Below are positions 33,908 to 42,084 of a stretch of DNA of 64,000 nt, piece by piece; position 1 is the stretch's first letter, and every line of letters begins with the position of its first letter. The position numbers were made by a program, and so were the translations under genes. This stretch comes from a bacterium HR28 (GTDB taxonomy: Bacteria; Chloroflexota; Chloroflexia; Thermomicrobiales; Thermomicrobiaceae). Under the pieces are notes generated by a model. It was not told the DNA's origin. It searched no databases and saw only the letters and a program-made list of their open reading frames with translations. The stretch covers positions 1 to 64,000 of the forward strand of contig BEIE01000004.1 of assembly GCA_002898255.1 (NCBI GenBank), read 5' to 3'.

Positions 33908-35056
33908 GTATCCGTTTATCCAGAGGAATTCCGCAAAATCCTGTATCTGGCCATACCGTCGCCAATCACGCTCCAACTCCTGAAGCTCCTGCTTCTTCTG
34001 CCGCAACGCTTCTTCGCTGAAGCCGTACCGTCGGAGCATCGGCTCGAATCCCTGCTCCCAATACAGCTCCGCTACCGACGCACCAGGAGTCTCGGCTGCC
34101 CGGCGAGCAGCCATCCGCAGGGCCTGTCCTCGCTCCGTCACGACGCCGAGGACATCGAGGAGGTCTTGCTGGCGCTGATAGACGGAAAGCCAGTCCGGAG
34201 TCTGCTTGCTCACGGTTCCAGTACTCTGGACAGCGCTGGTCCCCGTGTTTCCGGAGCGATAGAGGCCCTGCAGAACAAAGGTCGGCTGCGCACCCGCTGC
34301 CCGCATCGCCTCGATGCTCGGGTAGTACCCGAGGAGCACCTGATCCGGTATCCTCTCCCCCGCTGCGAGGGCAGCCGTTGCCTGCCCGACATTGGGCAGC
34401 GACGGTCCCAGCAAGGAACGGTCAGCGTTGGCGATGACCTCAGCAGGCGCCAGGAAGTACGTCGGCTCCAGTCCCATCTTCTGGAGGTCGGCAATCGTCG
34501 GCGCTATCCCTGCCAGGATCTGATCAGGAACCGGCGTCACGGGAATCCGCTCCGAGGGGAGGGGAGAGGGAGCGCTCCTCGTCGCCGACGCCGAAGAGGC
34601 GGATCCGCGTCGTTGACTTCCCTGCTGTTGCTGCATCGTGTAGGTGGGCTGGAGGCCACGCTCTCGCAACTCCTGGAGCGTCGCAGCTTGCCCAGTCAGG
34701 ATCTGGTCCGGTACCGGCATCGCCGCGAGTGTCTCCCCCGAGGTGGCAGGCGGAGGGTTCTCTACCCTCTGGACCGGAGGGAGCCGACCCATAGTCCGCT
34801 GCGCCTCGACGAACACGGGATCCTGCCAGGGATCATAGGGACGGAATTCGCTGAGTCTCCCCGGTTGACCCGTAAAGAAGGAGTAGAGCAGTGCACCGGG
34901 AACTTGACCAGCGATGGCAGCTCCCTGGATCGCTGCCGAAGCACCTTGGTGGACGCGGCCTGCTAGCGATATTGCACCAGCATTCATCTGTTCCGCGAGC
35001 CACTTGAGCCAGTTCCCGATACCCCTCGCCGTTATCGGGGCCGTGATCTCTGCCAT
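33890..35056 (-). CDS. Hypothetical virion protein with three internal repeats
   Basis: A 388-residue protein. An N-terminal helical part with a hydrophobic stretch (about 42-61, AIQGAAIAGQVPGALLYSFF) is followed by three repeats of about 26 residues at 115-140, 176-201 and 236-261. Each reads roughly PDQIL-x-G-x-x-x-T/S-x-x-x-L-x-x-x-G-x-x-P-T-Y. A coiled C-terminus ends the protein (QKKQELQELERDWRRYGQIQ). It is encoded directly after the portal gene, a common place for internal or ejection proteins. The repeat unit is not one I recognise. Confidence 0.68.
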   Translation of the reverse strand: MAEITAPITARGIGNWLKWLAEQMNAGAISLAGRVHQGASAAIQGAAIAGQVPGALLYSFFTGQPGRLSEFRPYDPWQDPVFVEAQRTMGRLPPVQRVENPPPATSGETLAAMPVPDQILTGQAATLQELRERGLQPTYTMQQQQGSQRRGSASSASATRSAPSPLPSERIPVTPVPDQILAGIAPTIADLQKMGLEPTYFLAPAEVIANADRSLLGPSLPNVGQATAALAAGERIPDQVLLGYYPSIEAMRAAGAQPTFVLQGLYRSGNTGTSAVQSTGTVSKQTPDWLSVYQRQQDLLDVLGVVTERGQALRMAARRAAETPGASVAELYWEQGFEPMLRRYGFSEEALRQKKQELQELERDWRRYGQIQDFAEFLWINGYDPFTR

Positions 35057-35074
35057 CAGCTACCACCTCCACCC

Positions 35075-36988
35075 TCAGACCAGACCCGGAATCTCACCCG
35101 CTCCCGGTAGCGGCTCGACCCCTGGTACCCCCGGCGGAGCCTCCTCTCCCTGCCCGCCGGATACCGAGGCCTGTGAGTGCTGCAGCAGGTTCATCAGCGT
35201 CGCCAACTGCGGCGGCAGAGCCTGCGGCGGCATCCCCGGAGGGGCAGCCTGCGGAGGGGGCGCACCACCAGGTCGTTCCGGAGCAGAAGTGCGCTTCTGC
35301 TCCTCCTGTTGCTCCTTGCGCAGCTTCGCCTGGCGCCACAACTCGTAGAGGACGGGGTCTGTCCTGGCCAGAGCCCATGGCACCAGAACCTCTCGTGTCA
35401 CCTCGGGATCGAGGTAGGCCAGATCCGCGAGGACTCGTTCATTCTCGCGTTGCGGGTTCTCGATACCGAGGAATTCATCCCGCGCCGTTTCGAGGGAGAT
35501 CAACTTCTTGTCTGTCAGGAGAGCAGCGAGCTGCGCCATCTGGACGCGGTCACGCGGTGCAACCTTGCGGAAGCGGACCACAGTGCGCGTCCCCACCGCA
35601 GCGATGAGGTCAGGTGTGATCGCCTGACCGGAGACCAGCCTCCCCGTCAAGGGATCGCGCACCAGGTACCCTACCGGACCATCGTGGAGATCCCGGATCA
35701 ACTCCAGAGCGCGCTGGTTCACCTGCTCGATCACCTGCTCGAGCACCCTGGTGAGGGGGTGTAACGTATCCATCGCTGCATCGGTCTGCAGCGTCAACGC
35801 GAACCCTGACCCTTGGCCAACACCCCAGAGGACTCCGGGAAGGCCACCCTTCTCGACGTCATCGAGGAGCGCTTGCATCACTGGAGCCGCATTGGCCGGG
35901 TTGGGCGTGACCTGCAAAACTTCGACGCGCTCTCTATCGAAGTAGAGGAAGTTGGTGGCACCAGCCGAGAGCCGGATGGGTTGTGGGTTGTCTGGTCTGG
36001 CCGGATCGTAATAGTAGACCGTCGGAGGGTTGGCGACACGAGCCACCTCTGTCGCCAGCTGAGAGACGAGACGGTTCAGCTGGCGATAAGCTCGTTTGAT
36101 GCCATGAAAGATGCTGACGCCGACCTCCTGCGTCCAGTGCGTCTGGTCATGCGTCGTCGCCCTCACTGGGGCGCCGAGTCCCGTCGCGACGACCCAGGGC
36201 ACGAAGCCGTATCCATGCTCCGTCGGAGGTTTGACCTCGATGCCATCCACTTCGAGATAGTGCCACCAGTCGTCGTAGTAGGCCACCACCTCGACGACCT
36301 CGTCCTCGTCCCTCCCCGAGAGGCGCTTCTCCGCCTCGGGCCACTCATCGAGGATCTCTCCCACCGTCGCCCAGTAGCGGTGCACCACGTAGCGGAGACC
36401 GCTGGAGCCGAGCTGGGGGTAGACCTGGCGAGGGTCGCAGACATGGAGGTCCACCGGGATCTCGCCTGGTGGAGCATCCGCATTGTAGGAGATGCGGATC
36501 GTTACCCACCCACGGAGACAGAGGAAGTGCGCGATATCGCGCAGCAGAGGACCGTGCAGAGCCTGCATCCAGCGTCGGTCCCAAACTTCCCAGGCATAGC
36601 GGAGGAAGTCCTCGATAGCCTGTGCCGCCTCTTTGAGGCGGTTCTCCGGCGGAACCGCGTCGATAGACGGCGGTTGCTTGGAGAGGATCGAGGAGGCCTT
36701 CTCCACCATGACCCAAGGGATATTGCGGATGACGACCTCTCCCTCACCCTCTGGAATCTCGGCCATCCGGTAGAGCGAGAGGTCTTCATCCATCCTCCGG
36801 TCACGCAGAGACCAGAACTCGGTGGCACGTTGCACGAGGTTCGCTATCTGCTCACGCGAAGGTCGTCGCCGCTTCGGTTGCTTCGGAGCCGCGGTGACAC
36901 CGGGCTCCAAGAGGTCCTGAACCTCAGCCACACCCTCGGCGATGCGCCAGAGTCCTTGCGCGTTCTCTTCCTGCGGAGGGAAAACCAT
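35075..36988 (-). CDS. Portal protein
   Basis: A 637-residue protein with the size and features of large portals: an N-terminal segment, a helical hip domain (ENRLKEAAQAIEDFLRYAWE), strand-rich wing (VPVDLHVCDPRQVYPQLGSS-like region) and a helical crown (SLETARDEFLGIENPQRENE) ending in a Pro/Gln-rich tail. It follows the large terminase directly. ATG 36988 is chosen because AAGGAGG lies 4-5 bp upstream; a GTG at 37006 overlapping the terminase stop is less likely. Confidence 0.85.
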   Translation of the reverse strand: MVFPPQEENAQGLWRIAEGVAEVQDLLEPGVTAAPKQPKRRRPSREQIANLVQRATEFWSLRDRRMDEDLSLYRMAEIPEGEGEVVIRNIPWVMVEKASSILSKQPPSIDAVPPENRLKEAAQAIEDFLRYAWEVWDRRWMQALHGPLLRDIAHFLCLRGWVTIRISYNADAPPGEIPVDLHVCDPRQVYPQLGSSGLRYVVHRYWATVGEILDEWPEAEKRLSGRDEDEVVEVVAYYDDWWHYLEVDGIEVKPPTEHGYGFVPWVVATGLGAPVRATTHDQTHWTQEVGVSIFHGIKRAYRQLNRLVSQLATEVARVANPPTVYYYDPARPDNPQPIRLSAGATNFLYFDRERVEVLQVTPNPANAAPVMQALLDDVEKGGLPGVLWGVGQGSGFALTLQTDAAMDTLHPLTRVLEQVIEQVNQRALELIRDLHDGPVGYLVRDPLTGRLVSGQAITPDLIAAVGTRTVVRFRKVAPRDRVQMAQLAALLTDKKLISLETARDEFLGIENPQRENERVLADLAYLDPEVTREVLVPWALARTDPVLYELWRQAKLRKEQQEEQKRTSAPERPGGAPPPQAAPPGMPPQALPPQLATLMNLLQHSQASVSGGQGEEAPPGVPGVEPLPGAGEIPGLV

Positions 36989-37002
36989 ATGCCCTCCTTC
37001 CT

Positions 37003-38547
37003 TCACCAGGCGTCATACGCCATGCGCCGGATCACAGGTTCTGGACGCTCCAGACGCCGGAACGGTGGCAGGTTGACGAAAAAGTACTCGACGGCGCTCC
37101 TGAGATGGGAGGTTCCATCGTGGATCGGCCTCCCTCTCTCGTCCTTCCGGGCACGGCTCATCGCCTCGTCGACGATGGAGGCATCGACGGCTCCGCCGGG
37201 GTTCACATTGACGACGACGCGCCGGATCCCGATTTCGGTCATCTGCTTGCGGGTCAGATAATCACGGGCCTTCTGGTTGGTGAAGACATAGATACCATGC
37301 TGCTTCAGGATATCGAGAACCGAGAGGCCCGTTCCCGCATGACGGTTCCCCCCTGCCGGATCCCCGAAATGGATAGGACGAGACCACTTTCGGTGTGCCA
37401 GAATCTTCGCCTTCTCGTCTTCCGTGTAGAGATGTTCTTGCGCTGGCTCCAGCTCCCCCGTCACGAAGGGGATGAACCAGTCCACGGGAGTATCGCGTCT
37501 CTGCAATGCATCCAGGCAGACGATCTCGTCGCGCTCCTGGTCGACCTGCCACCAGATGATGCAGGTCGTGTCGAGGCCGAAGTCCCAGCTGCAATAGAGT
37601 AAGGCATTCGGGTCGTAGTCGCGCTTCTCGCGCCTCACACCTTGCCAACCTGGGTAGACGAGATCCCCCTGGTCCACGTAGGGATCCATCTCCAGCTCCT
37701 GCAAGACTTCTTCGCGTGTCTTGCGCTCCAGCTGCCGCTGGTACCACTCGTCGTCCTTCTTGGGATGGAGACGCCAGTGGAGCTGGATACGGGGGACCTG
37801 CTGCGATTCCCAAAGACGCCAGAAGAGATTGTCCGCACCATTGACGGTGGAGACGGCGATACGGCAACGTGTCGCCTCGGAGGCGGAACGCCAGGCCCTC
37901 TCCTGCGTGTTCTTCTCCCAGTGCGCCAGCTCATCAATGAAGATAACGGAGAAGCGACCTTGTCTCCCGAAGTTCCCTTGACTGCTCTCCCCTTTGATCG
38001 CGGACCCGTTCTCGGGATTGAGCAGCTTCATGTGAAAGCGGTGCCTCCGCGGAGAGAACCCCTGCGGCTTGAGCCATGATGGCAAACGCTCCAACATGTA
38101 GTCGATTCTCCCGAAATGGGAGTCGATGAGGCGGTTATCCACCAGGTCCTCGGTACGGGACCCGATGAGCGCCTGGAAACCGCTGTCGAAGAGCCAGTGC
38201 CACAGGAGCCAGGCCATCGCGACCCAGCTCGCGCCCATATCGCGGCTCTTGAGGACGATCCCGTCTTCCTGGTTGCGGTACCGCTCCTCGTACCAGCGGA
38301 TGAGATCCACCTGGTAGTCCCAGAGGATGAATGGGATGTGTGGGCTCTTGTCGCTCTCCAGCTCGCGAGGGTCGAAGGTCCACAGCGCGAAGTTGCAGAA
38401 CCAGGCGGGATCCTCACGGCAGCGACGCCGGATCTCCTCTCGGAGCATTGGATCCCGTTGCGCCTGGACGGTCAAGAGGGCGCGCTCCTTGAGGCTCGGC
38501 GGGTGATCAGGGATCACGACCCTGCCTCGTGGAGACGTGCCAGCCAT
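37003..38547 (-). CDS. Terminase large subunit (packaging ATPase/nuclease)
   Basis: A 514-residue terminase. The ATPase part has a Walker A-like loop at about residues 100-107 (KSRDMGASW) and Walker B with catalytic acid at about 205-206 (VIFIDELAHW). The C-terminal nuclease part shows acidic motifs in YCSWDFGLDTTCI and HFGDPAGGNRHAG, and in the region around EAMSRARKDERGRP. It cuts and pumps phage DNA into proheads through the portal. The start is ATG 38547, with GAGGAG upstream. The gene overlaps the small-subunit gene by about 34 bp. Confidence 0.92.
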   Translation of the reverse strand: MAGTSPRGRVVIPDHPPSLKERALLTVQAQRDPMLREEIRRRCREDPAWFCNFALWTFDPRELESDKSPHIPFILWDYQVDLIRWYEERYRNQEDGIVLKSRDMGASWVAMAWLLWHWLFDSGFQALIGSRTEDLVDNRLIDSHFGRIDYMLERLPSWLKPQGFSPRRHRFHMKLLNPENGSAIKGESSQGNFGRQGRFSVIFIDELAHWEKNTQERAWRSASEATRCRIAVSTVNGADNLFWRLWESQQVPRIQLHWRLHPKKDDEWYQRQLERKTREEVLQELEMDPYVDQGDLVYPGWQGVRREKRDYDPNALLYCSWDFGLDTTCIIWWQVDQERDEIVCLDALQRRDTPVDWFIPFVTGELEPAQEHLYTEDEKAKILAHRKWSRPIHFGDPAGGNRHAGTGLSVLDILKQHGIYVFTNQKARDYLTRKQMTEIGIRRVVVNVNPGGAVDASIVDEAMSRARKDERGRPIHDGTSHLRSAVEYFFVNLPPFRRLERPEPVIRRMAYDAW

Positions 38548-39098
38548 CGCGCCCACTCCTCTTCCGATGCATCATCCGGCGGTATCGCTGCCATGATCTC
38601 CGCTTCTCGGTTCTGCTCCTTCTCGGTCTCCTGGAGGATCTCCCGCGTCATCGTCGTCGTCGAGAGCCTGACGATACCGACGCGGTCCAGCCAAGCTTCG
38701 ATAGCTTTGAGCTTGATCTCCTGCCGCCCCTCCTTGAGAAGCGTCGCGAACTCCTCGATGATCGTCGGCGCAAGGAGCGCCAGCTCCTCAAGAACACGTG
38801 TCCGCAGCGTCGACAGGTTCCGGAGTTCCCGTTCCTGCTGTTCACTATCGTAGGCCTGTGCCTGCTCGTACCACCGATCCTCCTTGGACCAGCGGTAGAG
38901 AAGCTCTTTGTTCGTCGTGGGAATATCCCTCCGGAGACCCAGGCTTCCATCGGGGTCACGACGACGCCGAGAAACGTATTCGCGCCAGAGACCCTCCACG
39001 CTCCGGCGCGGACCCATCGCGAGGAAGTCGATGAGGGCCTTCTGACGCCGGAGGTACTCCTTGGTTCCGGGATTCGCACCGTAAATCTGGATCGTCAC
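38514..39098 (-). CDS. Terminase small subunit (likely)
   Basis: A 194-residue protein immediately upstream of TerL and overlapping it. The N-terminal half carries a helix-turn-helix-like region (VEGLWREYVSRRRRDPDG; IPTTNKELLYRWSKEDRWYE), the middle is coiled (about 85-135), and the C-terminus is acidic. It would recognise the packaging site. Its start overlaps the stop of the upstream small gene (ATGA). Identity rests on position and general make-up. Confidence 0.72.
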   Translation of the reverse strand: MTIQIYGANPGTKEYLRRQKALIDFLAMGPRRSVEGLWREYVSRRRRDPDGSLGLRRDIPTTNKELLYRWSKEDRWYEQAQAYDSEQQERELRNLSTLRTRVLEELALLAPTIIEEFATLLKEGRQEIKLKAIEAWLDRVGIVRLSTTTMTREILQETEKEQNREAEIMAAIPPDDASEEEWARWLARLHEAGS

Positions 39099-39433
39099 AT
39101 CTCATCCTCCCCCTCACTCCGGTTGGTCGCGATTTTGGCACCCTGCACGAGAGCCTCCTCGACCAATTGCTGGATCTGACTCTTCGGCGTGAACTCCTGG
39201 TGGTAGTAACCCAGCAACAGCGCGCCGGGAACCACGTCGCCCCAGATCAGCGCTGGTCCGGGACGGCTCTCTTTCGCTTCCCGCGCTTCAGGATCAGCAA
39301 CCTGGTGGAGCGGCACGATGCTCCGCAGAACCTCTCCATCCAGAGCCCAGAAGGTCAGCGGGAGAATGAGGCGATACGGCTGGCGCGGGAGAGCGTAGAC
39401 CGCAAACCACCCTGCAGCAGGAAAGAGCTTCAC
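39095..39433 (-). CDS. First gene of the late operon, unknown function
   Basis: A 112-residue protein starting at GTG 39433 with GAGGTG upstream, giving the N-terminus KLFPAAGWFAVYALPRQPYR. A longer frame would read through the promoter region of the divergent repressor gene. The C-terminus is charged (QQLVEEALVQGAKIATNRSE). The stop overlaps the TerS start. It could be a small assembly or regulatory protein; no family is recognised. Confidence 0.6.
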   Translation of the reverse strand: MKLFPAAGWFAVYALPRQPYRLILPLTFWALDGEVLRSIVPLHQVADPEAREAKESRPGPALIWGDVVPGALLLGYYHQEFTPKSQIQQLVEEALVQGAKIATNRSEGEDEM

Positions 39434-39524
39434 GGCACACCTCGCAAGATCCTGATACAATCGGTACCAGGGAAGGGAAGAGCTCTCGTACCGCTTGCGG
39501 GAGACGCGAGAAAGGAGAGGGACC

Positions 39525-39980
39525 ATGGCGAAAGAGCAGCGGGGAAAGCGCGTTCCACCAGAGGTCGCCGAGTTCGGGAAGATCCTCCGCCAGCTCCGTG
39601 AGCATTACGGTCTCTCCCAACACGAACTGGCCAGGCGTTCCGGTGTTCCCTACCACACGATCCATCGCCTCGAGGCGGGCCAGATCCCCAAACCCAGCTT
39701 CGACGATCTCGCCAGGCTGGCTCGGTTCTTCGGCATCGACCTGGAGGCGATGGGTGTCCTTCTCGGTCTCTGGGGTCCGGAGGAGATCCCCGCTGCTCTC
39801 GATCCCGAGCTGCACCAGTACTTGGAACAGCTACGACGTGTCGCGAGCAAGTTGTCTCCGGAGGAGCAGCATACCCTCGCCATCCAGTTGCGGCCTCTCG
39901 TCTCCTACTGGTCGCCGGAGAAGACGGCGCTTCCTGACTGGCTCCTCGAGTTGATCACTCCGCGCAAGGAGAGACTGTAA
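39525..39980 (+). CDS. XRE-family repressor candidate, divergent from the late operon
   Basis: A 151-residue protein with an N-terminal Cro/C1-type HTH at about residues 20-75 (GKILRQLREHYGLSQHELAR; VPYHTIHRLEAGQIPKPSFD) and a helical C-terminal half (ELHQYLEQLRRVASKLSPEE) suited to dimerisation. No LexA-like protease domain is present, so RecA-type cleavage is not expected. AAAGGAGAGG precedes ATG 39525. A TACAAT -10 candidate at 39456-39461, followed by CGGTACCAG, lies in the divergent region, with no clear -35. It is the best candidate for control of late transcription and lysogeny; the XRE protein at 10363 is the alternative. Confidence 0.82.
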   Translation: MAKEQRGKRVPPEVAEFGKILRQLREHYGLSQHELARRSGVPYHTIHRLEAGQIPKPSFDDLARLARFFGIDLEAMGVLLGLWGPEEIPAALDPELHQYLEQLRRVASKLSPEEQHTLAIQLRPLVSYWSPEKTALPDWLLELITPRKERL

Positions 39981-40014
39981 CGGAACCCCGCTGGTACCGC
40001 AACCTACCATGGGG

Positions 40015-40087
40015 CAGCCGGGGCAGGATTCGAACCTGCGTCGCAAGGGGTTAACAACCCCTTGCTCTACCACTGAGCTACCCGGCT
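40015..40087 (-). tRNA. Prophage tRNA-Asn (anticodon GTT)
   Basis: A full cloverleaf of 73 nt. The 7-bp acceptor stem AGCCGGG/CCCGGCT is perfect. The D arm is GCTC-AGTGGTA-GAGC, the anticodon stem AGGGG/CCCCT closes loop TTGTTAA with anticodon GTT, and the T arm is GCAGG-TTCGAAT-CCTGC with discriminator G. No CCA is encoded. It is transcribed with the small minus-strand gene group, antisense-adjacent to the repressor's 3' end. Confidence 0.93.
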
Positions 40088-40090
40088 CCG

Positions 40091-40303
40091 TCACTTCCGG
40101 CGACGTGGGTACTTGATGTTCACCAGCTCGGTCCGCCCACCTTCGGGACCCTTGCCTCGCATGACCGCGAAAGTGAGAACGGTTCCATCATCGAGCTTCT
40201 TGCTCCGGTAGCGGAGGACCTGTTTCTTGGGCGGATCCTTGTAATCCTCGACGATGTAATTCTTCGACTTCTCGATTTTTATCGGCTTCCGCTTCGTCGC
40301 CAC
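40091..40303 (-). CDS. Small basic hypothetical protein
   Basis: A 70-residue, very basic protein (ATKRKPIKIEKSKNYIVEDY; ends NIKYPRRRK) starting at GTG 40303 with GAGGGG upstream. Its stop is only 3 bp from the tRNA-Asn gene, so the two are probably on one transcript. It may bind nucleic acid. Confidence 0.6.
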   Translation of the reverse strand: MATKRKPIKIEKSKNYIVEDYKDPPKKQVLRYRSKKLDDGTVLTFAVMRGKGPEGGRTELVNIKYPRRRK

Positions 40304-40321
40304 AGCGCCACCCCTCTCTTC

Positions 40322-40699
40322 CTAGCGCGGTGCTGCCAAGATCAGTTGCAAGACCCTGCTCGCGGTCTGGTTCACGGGAGAGGAACTGGTTCCGCTTCTG
40401 ATCCTGAGGTAGCGGATACCCGCAAAGCGCCGAGGATCGATTTGGATGTACCAGGATGGAGCAACAGACAGAATGACCTCGTTTCCCGCCGCATCGTAAA
40501 GGTCGAACCAAGCGGTTCCGTTGATGGATGCCTGGAAGGTGATGGCCGTTCCATCCCAGGTGCTCGGCATCAGGATGCCGACCAGGGTCAATCCATCGAG
40601 GTCGATACCGGGGCTGAGGCTGGATCCCGAGGAGAGTGTGACGCTGCGCACCTCGGGATAGAACGCTGCGTACTCCAGATCAACGCGAGGACGCCCCAT
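40322..40699 (-). CDS. Phage decoration/head-fibre-like beta protein
   Basis: A 125-residue beta-rich protein with the pattern of a common small phage structural protein: LSPGIDLDGLTLVGILMPST, then ITFQASINGTAWFDLYDAAG, then IDPRRFAGIRYLRIRSGTSS and NQTASRVLQLIL. Proteins of this pattern are usually annotated as hypothetical phage proteins and may decorate heads or fibres. It starts at ATG 40699 after GGAGGG and overlaps the upstream gene by 20 bp. It lies away from the late block. Confidence 0.62.
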   Translation of the reverse strand: MGRPRVDLEYAAFYPEVRSVTLSSGSSLSPGIDLDGLTLVGILMPSTWDGTAITFQASINGTAWFDLYDAAGNEVILSVAPSWYIQIDPRRFAGIRYLRIRSGTSSSPVNQTASRVLQLILAAPR

Positions 40700-40910
40700 C
40701 AAAGCCCTCCAATCGGTCTCCTTGTGGTCGGTAACCGACCCACTGCTGCGACAGTTCCTCCCATGCACGGCGGCAATCGTCGGTATCAAACCCCATCACC
40801 CAGACACCAATCTGCGGTTCCGGGGTACCGATGAAATACGGTGTGCCGGGAATCGCTTCGAAAACCCAACCATCAGGTTCCACCCAGGAGACCGGCAGCT
40901 CTATCGTCAT
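40680..40910 (-). CDS. Hypothetical small protein
   Basis: A 76-residue acidic, Trp-rich protein (PVSWVEPDGWVFEAIPGTPY; DDCRRAWEELSQQWVGYRPQ). AAAGGAGG precedes ATG 40910. It overlaps the next gene's start. Family unknown. Confidence 0.62.
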   Translation of the reverse strand: MTIELPVSWVEPDGWVFEAIPGTPYFIGTPEPQIGVWVMGFDTDDCRRAWEELSQQWVGYRPQGDRLEGFDGASSR

Positions 40911-40935
40911 CGCAACCTCCTTTCCCGCAGAACCG

Positions 40936-41115
40936 TCAGAGCAGGTACCACACGAGGGCGACAAACGAGAGAAGGAGGAAGAGGAACGCCTGCACGAGGA
41001 CCAGCCTCTCGACGGTATCGAGGTAGGGGCGGTTCTCTAGGAGGAGCATCACGACACAGAAGATGAGCGACGAGAGACCGCATGTCCCCAAGAACAGCAG
41101 CAGCAACGGGCTCAT
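40936..41115 (-). CDS. Small two-span membrane protein
   Basis: A 59-residue protein with two hydrophobic segments (SPLLLLFLGTCGLSSLIFCV and LVLVQAFLFLLLSFVALVWY) joined by a short charged turn (ENRPYLDTVER). The start at 41115 overlaps the upstream stop (ATGA). It resembles small phage membrane proteins such as holin-like or superinfection-exclusion factors; function unproven. Confidence 0.62.
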   Translation of the reverse strand: MSPLLLLFLGTCGLSSLIFCVVMLLLENRPYLDTVERLVLVQAFLFLLLSFVALVWYLL

Positions 41116-41522
41116 GAGTCGCTCCACCCCAGGTCTTCATCCAGATCCGCGTACAGGAACCCTTCATCGGAGCCGAGTGCGGCAAAGGTCCAGCAGGACG
41201 CAGTGAGGAGGACCAGGTTGGCATCGTCGATCACCCTGCAGAGGTGCTGGAACCTCTCCTCGTTCAGCTCTGGTAGCGAGGCGCAGAGGATAGGGTGCTG
41301 GTCAGACGGCTTCTCGGGATCCTCGTACCAGCGGAGAGAAAGCCTCGCATCCGGGAACCAGTTCAGGATCAGGTTCGCCGCACCGCGGAGGTGTACTGGA
41401 AGATCCGGACATTCAGAGAGGGTGCGCAGCAACTCCTCTCCCCCCTCGACCTCGATACCGAAACGCAGAAGATCTCTCACTGCCGGTTCTGCCGCGTTGC
41501 AGCAGCTTTCTTGTGCGCTCAC
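41112..41522 (-). CDS. Hypothetical protein
   Basis: A 136-residue acidic protein starting at GTG 41522, which overlaps the upstream stop (GTGA). Leucine-rich helical segments (GGEELLRTLSECPDLPVHLR; RFQHLCRVIDDANLVLLTAS) and an acidic end (YADLDEDLGWSDS) are visible. No domain is recognised. Confidence 0.62.
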   Translation of the reverse strand: MSAQESCCNAAEPAVRDLLRFGIEVEGGEELLRTLSECPDLPVHLRGAANLILNWFPDARLSLRWYEDPEKPSDQHPILCASLPELNEERFQHLCRVIDDANLVLLTASCWTFAALGSDEGFLYADLDEDLGWSDS

Positions 41523-41689
41523 TTCTTCTTCTTCCGGCCCTTCCGCGCTAGCTCATCGAAGGACTTGCCATACTTCCGACGGCCAATCCAGGCCGCCAAA
41601 GCCTCGGGGTCCTTGACCCCTTTTCGCTTCAGCTGCTCCGTCAGCCGCTTGAAGCGCTCACCGCTGCCCAAGGGTGGCTTCTTGGTCAT
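41519..41689 (-). CDS. Small conserved-type phage protein (56 residues)
   Basis: A 56-residue basic protein beginning TKKPPLGSGERFKRLTEQLK and ending LARKGRKKK. The pattern PPLGSGxRF...KG...P.ALAAWIGRRKYG is familiar from short phage proteins of unknown role. ATG 41689 has a GGAGG-type site upstream, and the stop overlaps the next gene's GTG start (GTGA). Confidence 0.72.
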   Translation of the reverse strand: MTKKPPLGSGERFKRLTEQLKRKGVKDPEALAAWIGRRKYGKSFDELARKGRKKKK

Positions 41690-41701
41690 GGCGTTCCTCC
41701 T

Positions 41702-41983
41702 TCAGGTGTCCACACCGAACTTCCAGGACTCCGCTGGTTGCTCCAGCTCTGTGATGCGCGAGCTGACCAGGATACGGATGTCGTCCAGCGTCATGAGCAA
41801 GCAACGCAGCACGTATGCCTGCTCTCGCCCCTCTCGTTGCCGCGCACTCGCGAGGTACAGCGCGAACTCGCGTGCCAGAGCGTCCAGCTCTTCCTCCCAC
41901 TGGTCACGTACCATGTGCACCACCGTGCCCTCTTTCGCATGGAGCCGGCAATGCTCTTGCAAGTCGGTACCGTGCAGGAGCAT
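41702..41983 (-). CDS. Hypothetical helical protein
   Basis: A 93-residue helical protein (VRDQWEEELDALAREFALYL; YVLRCLLMTLDDIRILVSSR). The start is uncertain: the ATG at 41983 has a poor ribosome-binding site, and the Met at 41914 is an alternative. It is the most upstream gene of the small minus-strand group that ends with tRNA-Asn. Confidence 0.5.
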   Translation of the reverse strand: MLLHGTDLQEHCRLHAKEGTVVHMVRDQWEEELDALAREFALYLASARQREGREQAYVLRCLLMTLDDIRILVSSRITELEQPAESWKFGVDT

Positions 41984-42007
41984 TCCGGCGATCCATGACC
42001 ATTCCCC

Positions 42008-42036
42008 TTGTGAACAGACCGCCGTCTCGCTACACT
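42008..42036 (+). promoter_or_regulatory. Promoter candidate for the secreted cargo gene
   Basis: TTGTGA at 42008-42013, a 17-bp spacer, and TACACT at 42031-42036, about 49 bp before the ATG of the plus-strand secreted protein. A promoter of its own suits a gene expressed from the prophage (moron). Confidence 0.55.
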
Positions 42037-42084
42037 ACCGCCAGGCAGTCGCGAACAATTGCCTTTTCGAGAACGGGAGGGAAC

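Noticed and set aside
38514-39098. TerS as a plain DNA-binding regulator
   Set aside because: A helix-turn-helix-like region alone could suggest this, but the overlap with TerL and the first-in-block position favour the small terminase subunit.
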